From Variovorax paradoxus (GTDB lineage Bacteria > Pseudomonadota > Gammaproteobacteria > Burkholderiales > Burkholderiaceae_C), in the NCBI RefSeq assembly GCF_030811855.1, contig NZ_JAUSRN010000023.1:21515-85514 (forward strand): a DNA stretch of 64,000 nt. The letters run 5' to 3'. A program made the translations under genes and the position numbers. Positions within the stretch are counted from its first letter, which is position 1, and each line of letters starts with the position of its first letter. Positions 35,225 through 43,699 of the stretch are shown piece after piece. The notes beneath the pieces are model-generated. The model had not been told where the DNA came from. It did no database searches and worked only from the letters and a program-made list of their open reading frames with translations.

Positions 35225-36535
35225 ATGCCCGGCTATTCCGACCCCGGATTCGACACCCTGGCGCTGCACGCCGGCGCCGCACCCGACCCCGCCACCGGCG
35301 CGCGGGCGGTGCCGATCCATCTCACCACCTCTTTCGTCTTCGAGTCGAGCGACCATGCGGCGGCGCTCTTCAACCTCGAGCGCGCGGGCCACGTCTACTC
35401 GCGCATCAGCAACCCGACCAATGCGGTGCTGGAGCAGCGCGTCTCGGCGCTCGAAGGCGGCATTGGCGCCATTGCCACTGCCAGCGGCCAGGCCGCGCTG
35501 CACCTGTCGGTCGCCACGCTCATGGGCGCGGGCTCCCACATCGTGGCCAGCACGGCGCTCTACGGTGGCTCGCAGAACCTGCTGCACTACACGATGCGGC
35601 GCTTCGGCATCGACACCACCTTCGTGAAGCCGGGCGACCTAGACGGATGGAAGGCCGCGATCCGGCCCGAGACCAAGCTGCTGTTTGGCGAAACCGTGGG
35701 CAACCCCGGGCTCGACGTGCTCGACATTCCGGCAGTGAGCGACATTGCGCACGCAGCGGGCGTGCCGCTGCTGGTCGACTCGACGCTTACCTCGCCCTAC
35801 CTCATCAAGCCGTTCGACCATGGCGCCGACCTGGTCTACCACTCGGCGACCAAGTTCCTTTCGGGCCACGGCACGGTGATCGGCGGCGTCGTGGTCGACG
35901 GCGGCAGTTTCGATTGGGAGAAATCGGGCAAATTCGCCGAGCTCACGCAGGCCTACGACGGCTTCCACAACATGGTCTTCAGCGAGGAAAGCACGGTGGG
36001 CGCGTTCTTGCTGCGCGCGCGGCGCGAAGGCCTGCGCGACTTCGGTGCATCGATGAGTCCGCACACGGCGTGGCTGATCTTGCAGGGCATTGAGACGCTG
36101 CCGCTGCGCATGGAGCGGCACATCGACAACACGCAGAAGGTGGTCGAATTTCTGGCAATTCATCCGTTCGTGTCGCGCGTGGGACATCCGCTGATCGAAT
36201 CGCATCCGAGCCACGCGCTGGCGCAGAAGTTGTTGCGCCACGGCGCGCGCGGCGCCGGCGCGGTGTTCAGCTTCGACATCAAGGGCAGCCGCGCGCAGGG
36301 CAAGGCCTTCATCGAGGCGCTGCAGCTCTTCAGCCACCTGGCCAACGTGGGCGACTGCCGCAGCCTGGTGATCCACCCGGCCAGCACCACGCACTTCCGC
36401 ATGACCGACGAGGCGCTGGCGGGTGCAGGCATCTCCCAAGGGACGATCCGGCTTTCCATCGGGCTGGAAGACCCGGCGGACCTGATCGACGACCTGAAGC
36501 GTGCGCTGAAGGCTGCGGAAAAGGCGGGGGTGTAG
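35225..36535 (+). CDS. metY: O-acetylhomoserine sulfhydrylase (PLP-dependent)
   Basis: Cys/Met metabolism PLP enzyme, cytosolic. It most likely makes homocysteine from O-acetylhomoserine (or O-succinylhomoserine) and sulfide. The 436-residue length fits the MetY group (about 430), longer than MetZ (about 400). YSRISNPTNAVLEQRVSALEGG, the PLP-contacting SGQAALH and the Schiff-base Lys in YHSATKFLSGHG are all clear. It is monocistronic, and the leader shows no recognisable SAM riboswitch. Sulfhydrylase and cystathionine synthase differ at a few residues, so substrate choice is inferred. Confidence 0.9.
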   Translation: MPGYSDPGFDTLALHAGAAPDPATGARAVPIHLTTSFVFESSDHAAALFNLERAGHVYSRISNPTNAVLEQRVSALEGGIGAIATASGQAALHLSVATLMGAGSHIVASTALYGGSQNLLHYTMRRFGIDTTFVKPGDLDGWKAAIRPETKLLFGETVGNPGLDVLDIPAVSDIAHAAGVPLLVDSTLTSPYLIKPFDHGADLVYHSATKFLSGHGTVIGGVVVDGGSFDWEKSGKFAELTQAYDGFHNMVFSEESTVGAFLLRARREGLRDFGASMSPHTAWLILQGIETLPLRMERHIDNTQKVVEFLAIHPFVSRVGHPLIESHPSHALAQKLLRHGARGAGAVFSFDIKGSRAQGKAFIEALQLFSHLANVGDCRSLVIHPASTTHFRMTDEALAGAGISQGTIRLSIGLEDPADLIDDLKRALKAAEKAGV

Positions 36536-36598
36536 GAATGAACATTTGCTTTTCTTTGCGCCGGGTTGTCCGTCATTCATGGCGCGCTCCCGCCGACG

Positions 36599-36807
36599 GG
36601 GTACCTTGCTCCGCGAATGTCCCCCGCCCTTCGGGCTCCTCCTTTATTTCGCTGCGCAAGGCACCCCATCGACGGGATCGTTGTTCAGAGCGGTGGTTGA
36701 TCGGCGGTACACCAGCAGCGTGCCCCAGTGCACAGGGCGCCGGGTGCTCCCTGCAGCGAAATAAAGCAGGAGGCGAAGCCGGGGGACATTCGCGGAGGGG
36801 AGTACCC
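36599..36807. repeat. Large imperfect inverted repeat
   Basis: The left arm (36599-36664) and right arm (36743-36807) are about 65 bases each and nearly complementary. Shared blocks include CCGCGAATGTCCCCC and CTTTATTTCGCTGC on the left, and GGGGGACATTCGCGG and GCAGCGAAATAAAG on the right. The 78-base centre adds short nested pairs. It fills most of the 331-base gap between metY and the next hydrolase gene, the only other gap above 300 bases. It has no open reading frame of note and looks like a MITE- or REP-type repetitive element, able to form a cruciform or a long hairpin in RNA. Confidence 0.7.
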
Positions 36808-36866
36808 GGTGGCCTTTGCACGCGCCCTGAACAACAGCAACACAACGCAACGGCGGAGCGACTGAC

Positions 36867-37679
36867 ATGAACTACAAAGTCAATGGCCACACCACCTACT
36901 GCTACACCGGCGGCAAAACCTTCGATGCGAACAAGCCGACAGTAGTCTTCATCCACGGCGTGCTCAACGACCACAGCGTGTGGATTTTGCAAAGCCGCTG
37001 GTTCGCCAACCATGGCTGGAACGTGCTCGCGCTGGATCTGCCCGGCCACTGCAAGAGCGAAGGCCCACCACCCGCCAGCGTGGAAGACGCCGCGCAGTTC
37101 GTCATCGCGCTGCTCGAGGCGGCCGGCGTGCAGAAGGCCGCGCTCGTGGGCCACAGCTTTGGTTCGCTGATTGCGCTTGAAGCCGCTTCACGCGCGCCTG
37201 AACGGGTGACCCATCTGGCATTGGTGGGCACGGCCTATCCGATGACCGTGTCGCCCGCGCTGCTCGATGGTGCGCTCAACGATCCGCAACGCGCCATCGC
37301 GATGGTCAACACGTTCTCACATTCGCTGCTCGCGCCACCGCCCTCAGCGCTCGGCCCCGGCACCTGGCTCTATGGCAGCTCGCGCGCGCTGATGCGCCGC
37401 GTGCTCGCGAGCAACCGCGACGCCAACGTGTTCCACATCGGCTTCAAGGCCTGCAACGACTACGCGAATGGCGAAAAAGCCATCGAGGCTGTCCAGTGCC
37501 CCGTGCTTTTCTTGCTTGGCGATGCCGACCAGATGACGCCGCCACGCGCCACCAAAGCGCTGGTCGGCAAGGCGAAGAAGGCCAAGGTGGTGACCGTGCA
37601 TGCGGGCCACTCGCTGATGAACGAAGCGCCAGATGAAGTGCTGTTTGCGCTGCGAGACTTCGTCGGAACACCTGCCTGA
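36867..37679 (+). CDS. Alpha/beta hydrolase
   Basis: Cytosolic alpha/beta hydrolase of 270 residues. FIHGVLNDHSVW is the oxyanion segment, GHSFGS (near residue 95) the Ser nucleophile elbow, DADQMTPPR the acidic strand and VHAGHSLMNEAP the catalytic His. This fits the MenH/esterase-like group; the substrate is unknown. It stands alone after the large inverted repeat and is convergent with the second Bug gene, with a 13-base gap between stops. Confidence 0.85.
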   Translation: MNYKVNGHTTYCYTGGKTFDANKPTVVFIHGVLNDHSVWILQSRWFANHGWNVLALDLPGHCKSEGPPPASVEDAAQFVIALLEAAGVQKAALVGHSFGSLIALEAASRAPERVTHLALVGTAYPMTVSPALLDGALNDPQRAIAMVNTFSHSLLAPPPSALGPGTWLYGSSRALMRRVLASNRDANVFHIGFKACNDYANGEKAIEAVQCPVLFLLGDADQMTPPRATKALVGKAKKAKVVTVHAGHSLMNEAPDEVLFALRDFVGTPA

Positions 37680-37692
37680 GCCTATCCGCAGG

Positions 37693-38685
37693 CTATTCCG
37701 CCGCAATACCCGCGCGATGCGCCAGCGCGCGGTAGCGGGAAATCTCGCTCTCCATCTGGCTGCGGAACGCCGAGGCGCCGATGGCAACGGGCTCCATGCC
37801 CTGTGCGCGCAGCTGCGCCTGCAATGCTGCGTTGCCCATCGTGGCCGTGACGGCGCGCGCCAACTTGTCGAGCACCGGAGCGGGCGTGCGCGCTGGCGCG
37901 GCAAAGCCGTACCAGGCGTCGAAGGTTGCGTCGGGCAGCCCCTGCTCGGCCAGGGTGCGCACCTCCGGCAGCATGCTGGAGCGCGTCGCCCCCACGATGC
38001 CCAGCGCGCGCAGCTTGCCCGAGCGCACGTGCGGCGCCACGGCGGCCACGGTGTCGAGACCGATCTCGATCTCTCCGCCGATCACCGCCATCGAGCCCTG
38101 GCTGCTGCCCTTGTACGGGATGTCCTGCAGCTGGATGCCCGCGGCCAGCGCAAACAATTCGCCCGCCAGGTGCGGCCCCGAACCGGCGCCGAAGGTGGCG
38201 TAGCGGATGCTCTTCGGCTTGGCCTTGGCGGCAGCGATGAGCTCGGGCAGCGAGCGCCATGGCGTGCCGGCACCCACCACCAGCACCAGCGGGGTGCGCG
38301 CCACGATGGCAATGGGCGCCAGGTCGCGCACCGGGTCGTACGGCAGCTTGGCGCGCAGCGCGGGGTTCACGCTGTAGCTGGTGGAACCCGAGAGCAGCAA
38401 CGTGTAGCCGTCGGGTGCGGCCTTGGCGACCGCATCGGTGCCGATGATGGTGGAGGCGCCGGGCTTGTTGTCGATGACCACCGGCTGGCCGAGCTTCTCC
38501 GACAGGCCCTGCCCCATCGCTCGCGCGACGATGTCGGTGCCGCCGCCGGGCGGAAAAGGCACGACCAGCTTCACGGGCCTGTCAGGCCAGTTGCTTTGCG
38601 CAAGCGCGGTTGCATGGAACGCGACGAGTGCCAATGCGCAGGCGAGCAGGCCGCCAAGGCGATGGAAGAGAGCAGCAGTTTTCAT
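37693..38685 (-). CDS. Bug-type TTT periplasmic binding protein
   Basis: A 330-residue periplasmic binding protein with a signal peptide (LLACALALVAFHATALAQ, cut near 30) and the Bug motifs WPDRPVKLVVPFPPGGGTDIVARAM, ASTIIGTDAVAKAAPDGYTLL and DIPYKGSSQ. Two starts are possible; ATG 38685 gives the normal signal peptide, five codons inside the longest frame. It lies 24 bases downstream of an M20 peptidase gene on the same strand, and a LysR gene faces away at the top of that pair. The ligand may be a compound cleaved by the peptidase. Confidence 0.9.
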   Translation of the reverse strand: MKTAALFHRLGGLLACALALVAFHATALAQSNWPDRPVKLVVPFPPGGGTDIVARAMGQGLSEKLGQPVVIDNKPGASTIIGTDAVAKAAPDGYTLLLSGSTSYSVNPALRAKLPYDPVRDLAPIAIVARTPLVLVVGAGTPWRSLPELIAAAKAKPKSIRYATFGAGSGPHLAGELFALAAGIQLQDIPYKGSSQGSMAVIGGEIEIGLDTVAAVAPHVRSGKLRALGIVGATRSSMLPEVRTLAEQGLPDATFDAWYGFAAPARTPAPVLDKLARAVTATMGNAALQAQLRAQGMEPVAIGASAFRSQMESEISRYRALAHRAGIAAE

Positions 38686-38709
38686 GGATTCGTCCAGCAA
38701 GAGAAGAAA

Positions 38710-40128
38710 TCAGGCGGCGGCTTTCGGCATTTTTCCAGCGGCCCAGGGAGCCAGGCCGGGCTCGCCCAGATCCCAATAGAGACCGGCCATGATCTGCAGG
38801 CCTTCGCGCGCCAGCGGCGCCAGCAGGTGTTCGTTGGGCGCGTGCTGCGCGCAGGCCGGGTAGGAATGCGGCACCCACAGCGTGGGCAAGCCCAGCAAGT
38901 CGGCAAAGACATCATTGGGCAGCGAGCCCGCAAGGTTGGGCAGCAGGTCCACGTGTTGGCCGCTGCTTTGCTCGATGGAGCGCCGGGCCCAATCGACCCA
39001 CGGGTTCTCCACGTCGAGCCGCGTTGCGGCGCCTTCGAGCGTGACCTGCACTTTCACGTTGCCGAAGCCATGCGCATCGAGGTGCGCACGCACGATCTTC
39101 GCCAAATCGCGCCACGGCGTTCCGACCACAAAGCGCAGCTGGCAATGCGCCACCGCCTCGGACGGAATGGCATTCACCGGCCGCTGCGGCGAGCCCGCGC
39201 CGAGCGCGAGCACCTCGATGGTGTTCCACGCCACCAGCCGCTCGGCCGGGCTCAGGCCCGGCTCGCCCCAGCCTTCGTCGAGCGCGGGATCGTCGGCCCC
39301 GCCGCCGATCGCAATATCGGCCAGTGCTTCGCGCACGCCCTGTGGAATTTGAGGCGGCCGCAAGGCCTCGATCAGGATGCGCCCGCGCGCATCCACCAGT
39401 GATGCCACCGCGTGGCTCAGCACCGTGCCCGGATTCGCGAGCACGCCGCCCCAGTTACCCGAGTGGTAGCCCCGCGCTCGGGCCCGCAGTCTCAAGCTGA
39501 AGTTGACGGCCCCGCGCGACCCCAGGAACAGCGTAGGCCGCGCGGCGCTCACGCGCGGTCCGTCGCTGGCAATGAACAGGTCGGCATGCAGCCGGTCGCG
39601 ATGCTGCTCGCACACCGCATGCAGGCCAGGCGATGCGGCTTCTTCGCCGGTTTCGATGAGCCAGGTGATGTTGTAGCCCAGGCGCCCGCCCCGCGCCTGC
39701 AGCGCAGCGGCCAATCCACCGAGCGCGATGGTGTGCTGGCCCTTGTTGTCGGCAGTACCGCGCCCGTACCAGCGGTCGCCGCGCACGGTAAGCGCCCAGG
39801 GGCCGAGCCCTTCGTCCCACTGCGCATCCTGCCCGCTCACCACGTCGCCATGGCCATAGCTCAGCACGGTGGGCAGTGCAGGGTCTTCGATGCGGCGCGC
39901 GATCAGGAAGGGCCCGCCGCCGGCCACGGGGTTCTCGACGATTTCGCATGCGAAACCCAGCGTGGCCAGCGGCGGCACCAGCTCGTCTTGCAGGTAGGCG
40001 TCCAGCGCGGGCGTGGCGGCGCCGGTGTCGCTCTCGGTGCGAAAAGCGACGCGCCGCTGCAGGTCGGCAAAGAAGCCACCGTCGTCGAAATAAGCGGCGG
40101 CAGCGGCAAGGCTTTGGGTACGTTGCAT
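38710..40128 (-). CDS. M20 family metallopeptidase
   Basis: A zinc-dependent amidohydrolase/dipeptidase of the M20 family, 472 residues. GHGDVVS carries the first metal His and Asp, GRGTADNKGQH the bridging Asp, ETGEEAASPGL the catalytic Glu pair and SDGPR the next Asp; the C-terminal PHSYPACAQHAPNEH gives the last His. The start 40128 is preceded by AGGAAAT; 13 codons further up there is another Met without a site. It would split a small peptide or N-acyl amino acid brought in with help from the Bug protein encoded next. Confidence 0.88.
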   Translation of the reverse strand: MQRTQSLAAAAAYFDDGGFFADLQRRVAFRTESDTGAATPALDAYLQDELVPPLATLGFACEIVENPVAGGGPFLIARRIEDPALPTVLSYGHGDVVSGQDAQWDEGLGPWALTVRGDRWYGRGTADNKGQHTIALGGLAAALQARGGRLGYNITWLIETGEEAASPGLHAVCEQHRDRLHADLFIASDGPRVSAARPTLFLGSRGAVNFSLRLRARARGYHSGNWGGVLANPGTVLSHAVASLVDARGRILIEALRPPQIPQGVREALADIAIGGGADDPALDEGWGEPGLSPAERLVAWNTIEVLALGAGSPQRPVNAIPSEAVAHCQLRFVVGTPWRDLAKIVRAHLDAHGFGNVKVQVTLEGAATRLDVENPWVDWARRSIEQSSGQHVDLLPNLAGSLPNDVFADLLGLPTLWVPHSYPACAQHAPNEHLLAPLAREGLQIMAGLYWDLGEPGLAPWAAGKMPKAAA

Positions 40129-40238
40129 GAAGGGATTTCCTGTTTCCGTCGGATGCAGCAAGTACAAGGCCTACTGGGCGATGCTCCTAGCATCGTTTTT
40201 GCAAGCTACCATTGCCTTGAAGGCAAGGCTCGATCTAT

Positions 40239-41183
40239 ATGACACCACCGCTCCTCAGCATTCCGATGCGCCATTTCCTGGAGGTGGCGCGCAGCGGCTC
40301 GGTCAGCCAGGCCGCGGCACGACTCTTCGTGGCCTCGTCGGCGGTCAGCCGCCAGATCACCAAGCTCGAGGAAAGCCTGGGCACGCCCTTGTTCGAGCGC
40401 CATGCCCGCGGGATGGCGCTCACCCCAGCCGGCGAGCGGCTCGCCGCGCACTTGCGCAATGCGCAGCTCGACATCGAGCAGGTCATCGAACAGGTTCGCG
40501 ACCTGGGCGGCCGCAGCGCGCACCGCATCCGCATGGCCTGCACCGAGGGGTTTGCCGCGCACTTCATGCCGCAGGTGATGCGCAGCTTCGAGTCGGCGCA
40601 TCCGGGCACGCAGCTCGAACTCCACGTGGGTTCACCTGACGGCGTGAGCGCGCTGCTCGCACGGGGCGAAGCAGACATCGCACTGAAATACGTGGTGGCG
40701 CCCGAGCCCGGGTTGAAGATCGAGCACTCCGCCAATGCACCGGTATTCGCGGTGCTGCGCCCCGACCACCCGCTGGCGCGACAGCGCGTGGTGTCGGTGG
40801 CGGACGCGGTGCGCTACCCGCTGGCCGTGGGCGACAAGGGCGTGACGGCGCGGCAGCTGTTCGACCAGGCGTGCAGCTTGCAGGGGCTGCAGTACCGTGC
40901 GATCTTCGTCAGCAACTTTTCATCGGTGCTGCTGCCACTCTTGCGCACGCCGGACGTGATGCTTTCGGGCCATCTCACGGTCACGCACCTCATCGACGCG
41001 GGCACGGTGGTCGCGCGCCCCTTTGCCGAGGCGCCGCTGCAGCAGCGTCAACTGCAGGTGCTGGCGCTCGAAGGCCGCACGCTCACGCCGCTGGCGCAAG
41101 AGTTCGTGCAGCATCTGGTGAACGCCATCGCCAGCGCCGGGCGGCGCAAGCTGGGCCGCGCGCGCTCCGGCGCGTCACGGTGA
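40239..41183 (+). CDS. LysR family regulator, divergent from the M20-Bug pair
   Basis: A 314-residue LysR-type regulator with the N-terminal helix-turn-helix (MRHFLEVARSGSVSQAAARL, then SSAVSRQITKLEESLG) and the effector domain after residue 90. It is divergent from the M20 peptidase gene with 110 bases between starts, so it most likely controls that operon. No obvious T-N11-A palindrome was picked out in the gap. It is convergent with the thioredoxin-like gene. Confidence 0.9.
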   Translation: MTPPLLSIPMRHFLEVARSGSVSQAAARLFVASSAVSRQITKLEESLGTPLFERHARGMALTPAGERLAAHLRNAQLDIEQVIEQVRDLGGRSAHRIRMACTEGFAAHFMPQVMRSFESAHPGTQLELHVGSPDGVSALLARGEADIALKYVVAPEPGLKIEHSANAPVFAVLRPDHPLARQRVVSVADAVRYPLAVGDKGVTARQLFDQACSLQGLQYRAIFVSNFSSVLLPLLRTPDVMLSGHLTVTHLIDAGTVVARPFAEAPLQQRQLQVLALEGRTLTPLAQEFVQHLVNAIASAGRRKLGRARSGASR

Positions 41184-41185
41184 GC

Positions 41186-41569
41186 TCAAAGCGCGAAGTC
41201 GGCCGGTCGTTTCTCGATCACCGCCAGCAGCAGGTCGACGTCGAGGCTGGACGGCTGCGGCGCTTGCAGCGCGCCGAGCATGCGCGAGAGCGTCTCGGCA
41301 TGCGGCAGCAGCGGGCCCAGAAAGCGGGTGCCGTCGGCACCGGCAATCAACAGCGTGGGAAAGGTCTCGACGTCGAAGGCATCGGCAATCTCGGCGTGGT
41401 CTTCGATGTCGACCCAGGCAAAGCGGAACTGCGGATGCGCCCGCGCCACCTGCTCGAGCAGCGGCCGGTAGTTGCGGCAAGTGCCGCACCATTCGGCGCA
41501 CAGGCACACGACCCACGGCGCATTGCGGGCCGGCTCGGCGGAATCGGGGGCGGCGGGAAGAGCGCTCAA
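41186..41569 (-). CDS. Thioredoxin family protein
   Basis: A 127-residue thioredoxin-fold protein, cytosolic (no signal peptide). The active site is CAEWCGTCRNY (CGTC instead of CGPC), near residue 28, and FPTLLI has the cis-Pro. The first 18 residues are not conserved. The start and the reading frame on the other strand (Mpo1-like gene) are about 100 bases apart, divergently arranged. Reducing or isomerase activity cannot be told; a protein partner is not known. Confidence 0.88.
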   Translation of the reverse strand: MSALPAAPDSAEPARNAPWVVCLCAEWCGTCRNYRPLLEQVARAHPQFRFAWVDIEDHAEIADAFDVETFPTLLIAGADGTRFLGPLLPHAETLSRMLGALQAPQPSSLDVDLLLAVIEKRPADFAL

Positions 41570-41670
41570 AGCTGATGCGGTGAAGGTGTGAATACAAAGC
41601 CGCGTTGGTGCGGACCAATGCTCGTGGCTATTATGAACAAAGCGCCCCCGGCGCCCAGGAGACTCGTACG

Positions 41671-42009
41671 ATGAACACCACGACTGCCCCGGAATCTGCC
41701 GTCGATCCGCGTCGTTTCAAGAGCTTCGCGGAGTTCTACCCGTTCTACCTGTCCGAGCATGCCAACCGCACCTGCCGGCGCCTGCACTTCATTGGCTCGA
41801 CGATTTCGCTGCTGTGCCTGGTGGCGCTGATCGTCACATTCAATCCGCTGTGGCTCTTGGCCGGTCTGGTCGCGGGCTACGGCTTTGCCTGGGTCGGGCA
41901 CTTCGGCTTCGAGAAGAACAGGCCCGCATCGTTCAAGCGCCCGATCTACAGCTTCATGGGCGACTGGGCGATGTACCGCGACATCTGGCTCGGCAAAATC
42001 AAGATCTGA
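41671..42009 (+). CDS. Mpo1-like family protein (DUF962)
   Basis: Small membrane protein of 112 residues. Conserved motifs are FAEFYPFYLSEHAN, RRLHFIGS and GHFGFEKNRPASF, the last two with the His residues needed for iron binding in yeast Mpo1, a dioxygenase that acts on 2-hydroxy fatty acids. Two hydrophobic segments lie at about 45-60 and 64-79. ATG 41671 is set by CAGGAG 12 bases upstream; the frame starts 22 codons earlier. Bacterial members are not well studied. Confidence 0.85.
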   Translation: MNTTTAPESAVDPRRFKSFAEFYPFYLSEHANRTCRRLHFIGSTISLLCLVALIVTFNPLWLLAGLVAGYGFAWVGHFGFEKNRPASFKRPIYSFMGDWAMYRDIWLGKIKI

Positions 42010-42010
42010 T

Positions 42011-42029
42011 TGCTATTAAATCAATAGCA
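42011..42029. terminator. TGCTATT palindrome between convergent genes
   Basis: TGCTATTAAATCAATAGCA is a perfect seven-pair inverted repeat with a five-base loop, two bases after the Mpo1-like stop. The yihY stop codon lies inside it, and the last three codons of yihY are part of the right arm. It probably acts as a bidirectional terminator or mRNA 3' end. From memory, related TGCTATT palindromes are common between genes in Comamonadaceae. Confidence 0.6.
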
Positions 42030-43215
42030 CATCGCCCAGGCGAAGCGAGTGCAGCGGACCTTTCTGCCACAGGTCTTCTAGCGGCTCCGCACGCGGCATC
42101 AGCAACTCCCTCAAAAGCGGCTCGATGGGCGTGGACGGATCGGCCAGCAGCACGTAGCGCGGGTCCTCGTCGGCGGCTTCTTCGGCGAGCGGCGCGATCC
42201 AGTCGATCGCCACCAGCGTTTCGAGCACCGGCACCAGCTGCAGCGTGTCGACGCGCATGCGCGTGACGAGCTCGGCGGCGCCCATGCCCTTGGCCGGCGT
42301 GGCGCGCGCACGCGCCAGGTGCTGCAGCACCTCCATGGCCAATTGCAGCGGCCACCCGGCCCGGCCGCCGCGGCGGGCAACGCCGGTCAAGAGGCTCGGC
42401 AGGTAGGCCGCGATGACGGCGCCCAGCAACACGATGACCCAGGCCACGTAGATCCAGATCAGAAGAATGGGCACCGTGGCAAAGGCGCCGTAGAGCACCG
42501 AGTAAGTCGGAACCAGGCTCAGGTAGTAGCCAAGCACGCGCTTGGCAATTTCGATGGCCGCCGCCACGAAGATGCCGCCGGCCCAGGCGTGCGCCCAGCG
42601 CACGTTGGTGTTCGGCACGTAGTGGTAGAGCGAGGCCATGCCGCCCGCGAGGAGCACGATTTCGAAGGTGTCGAAGAACAGCTTGAGGATGCTGCCGCCC
42701 ACCACGTCCCGCGAGGCGGCAAACACATACGAAGTGGTTGAGAGACTCACCGCCAGGATCAGCGGGCCGAGCGTGATGGCGGCCCAGTAGATCAGCACGC
42801 GCTGCGCAAACGGCCGAGGCGAACGCACACGCCAGATGTTGTTGAGCGTCTTGTCGATGGTGAGGATCAGCGCAATGGCGGTGATCAGGAGCACCACCAG
42901 GCCCGCGATGCCCAGGCCGCCAGCCTTGCTGGAGAACTGATTGAGGTAGCCCAGCACCTGGCGCGCGATGTTGTCGGGAATCAAGCTCTCGATGAGCCAG
43001 CGCTGCAGCCGCCCCTGCAGCTTGGCGAACATCGGGAACACGGTAAAAAGCGCCAGCGCCACCGTGAAGAACGGCACCATGGCAATGGTGGTGGTGAAGG
43101 TGAGGCTGCTGGCCGTGAGCCCGAGCCGGTCTTCGCGGAAGCGCTCGCCCAGCACCGCCGCGGTGTTGCCCCACGGAAAGCGCGAAAGATCCTTCCAGAG
43201 CTGCTGACGATTCAT
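42016..43215 (-). CDS. YihY/UPF0761 family inner membrane protein
   Basis: Inner membrane protein of 399 residues with about six helices between residues 40 and 290, then a cytosolic C-terminal domain (about 300-399). AASSLTFTTTIAMVPFFTVALALF and VRWAHAWAGGIFVAAAIE are typical of the YihY/BrkB family. The long-suspected RNase BN activity is not supported, and the role is unknown. ATG 43215 is chosen as the family start; a Met four codons upstream is possible. The start lies 77 bases from the divergent DUF2069 gene. Confidence 0.9.
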   Translation of the reverse strand: MNRQQLWKDLSRFPWGNTAAVLGERFREDRLGLTASSLTFTTTIAMVPFFTVALALFTVFPMFAKLQGRLQRWLIESLIPDNIARQVLGYLNQFSSKAGGLGIAGLVVLLITAIALILTIDKTLNNIWRVRSPRPFAQRVLIYWAAITLGPLILAVSLSTTSYVFAASRDVVGGSILKLFFDTFEIVLLAGGMASLYHYVPNTNVRWAHAWAGGIFVAAAIEIAKRVLGYYLSLVPTYSVLYGAFATVPILLIWIYVAWVIVLLGAVIAAYLPSLLTGVARRGGRAGWPLQLAMEVLQHLARARATPAKGMGAAELVTRMRVDTLQLVPVLETLVAIDWIAPLAEEAADEDPRYVLLADPSTPIEPLLRELLMPRAEPLEDLWQKGPLHSLRLGDVLLI

Positions 43216-43291
43216 GGCCGGTATCATAAGAACCCGAACCTTCCCCTCGTCTTCGCACGCTTCGTGTCGCCAGTTCCGCGGTGTCCAATCC

Positions 43292-43699
43292 ATGCAAACC
43301 ATCACACCGCACGCCTCTTCTTCCGTCAGCGCCACCCGCTGGCTTGCCGTGGGCAGCCTCGCCGGGCTCATCGTGCTCGGGCTGGCCTGGGAGCTGTGGC
43401 TGGCGCCGCTTCGGCCCGGCGGCTCGCTGCTGGCGCTCAAGGTACTGCCTCTTGTCATTCCGCTTGCGGGGCTCTACAAGAACCGCATGTACACCTACCG
43501 CTGGGTCAGCCTGATGATCTGGCTCTATTTCACCGAGGGCGTGGTGCGCGCATGGAGCGACACCAACGGCGTGGGACAAGTGCTCGCGCTCGTCGAGGTG
43601 CTGCTGTGCCTCGCGCTCTTCACGGCCTGCGCATTGCACGTCCGGCTGCGCCTGCGCAACGCCAAGGCTGCCCGACAACTGGAGGCTTCCACCCAATGA
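43292..43699 (+). CDS. DUF2069 family membrane protein
   Basis: Integral membrane protein of 135 residues with four hydrophobic segments (about 18-39, 50-66, 77-93 and 100-121). The motif KNRMYTYRWVSLMIWLYFTEG is characteristic of DUF2069. The start Met gives a short hydrophilic N-terminus. It overlaps the next gene (FAD-linked dehydrogenase) by ATGA. The function is unknown. Confidence 0.85.
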   Translation: MQTITPHASSSVSATRWLAVGSLAGLIVLGLAWELWLAPLRPGGSLLALKVLPLVIPLAGLYKNRMYTYRWVSLMIWLYFTEGVVRAWSDTNGVGQVLALVEVLLCLALFTACALHVRLRLRNAKAARQLEASTQ

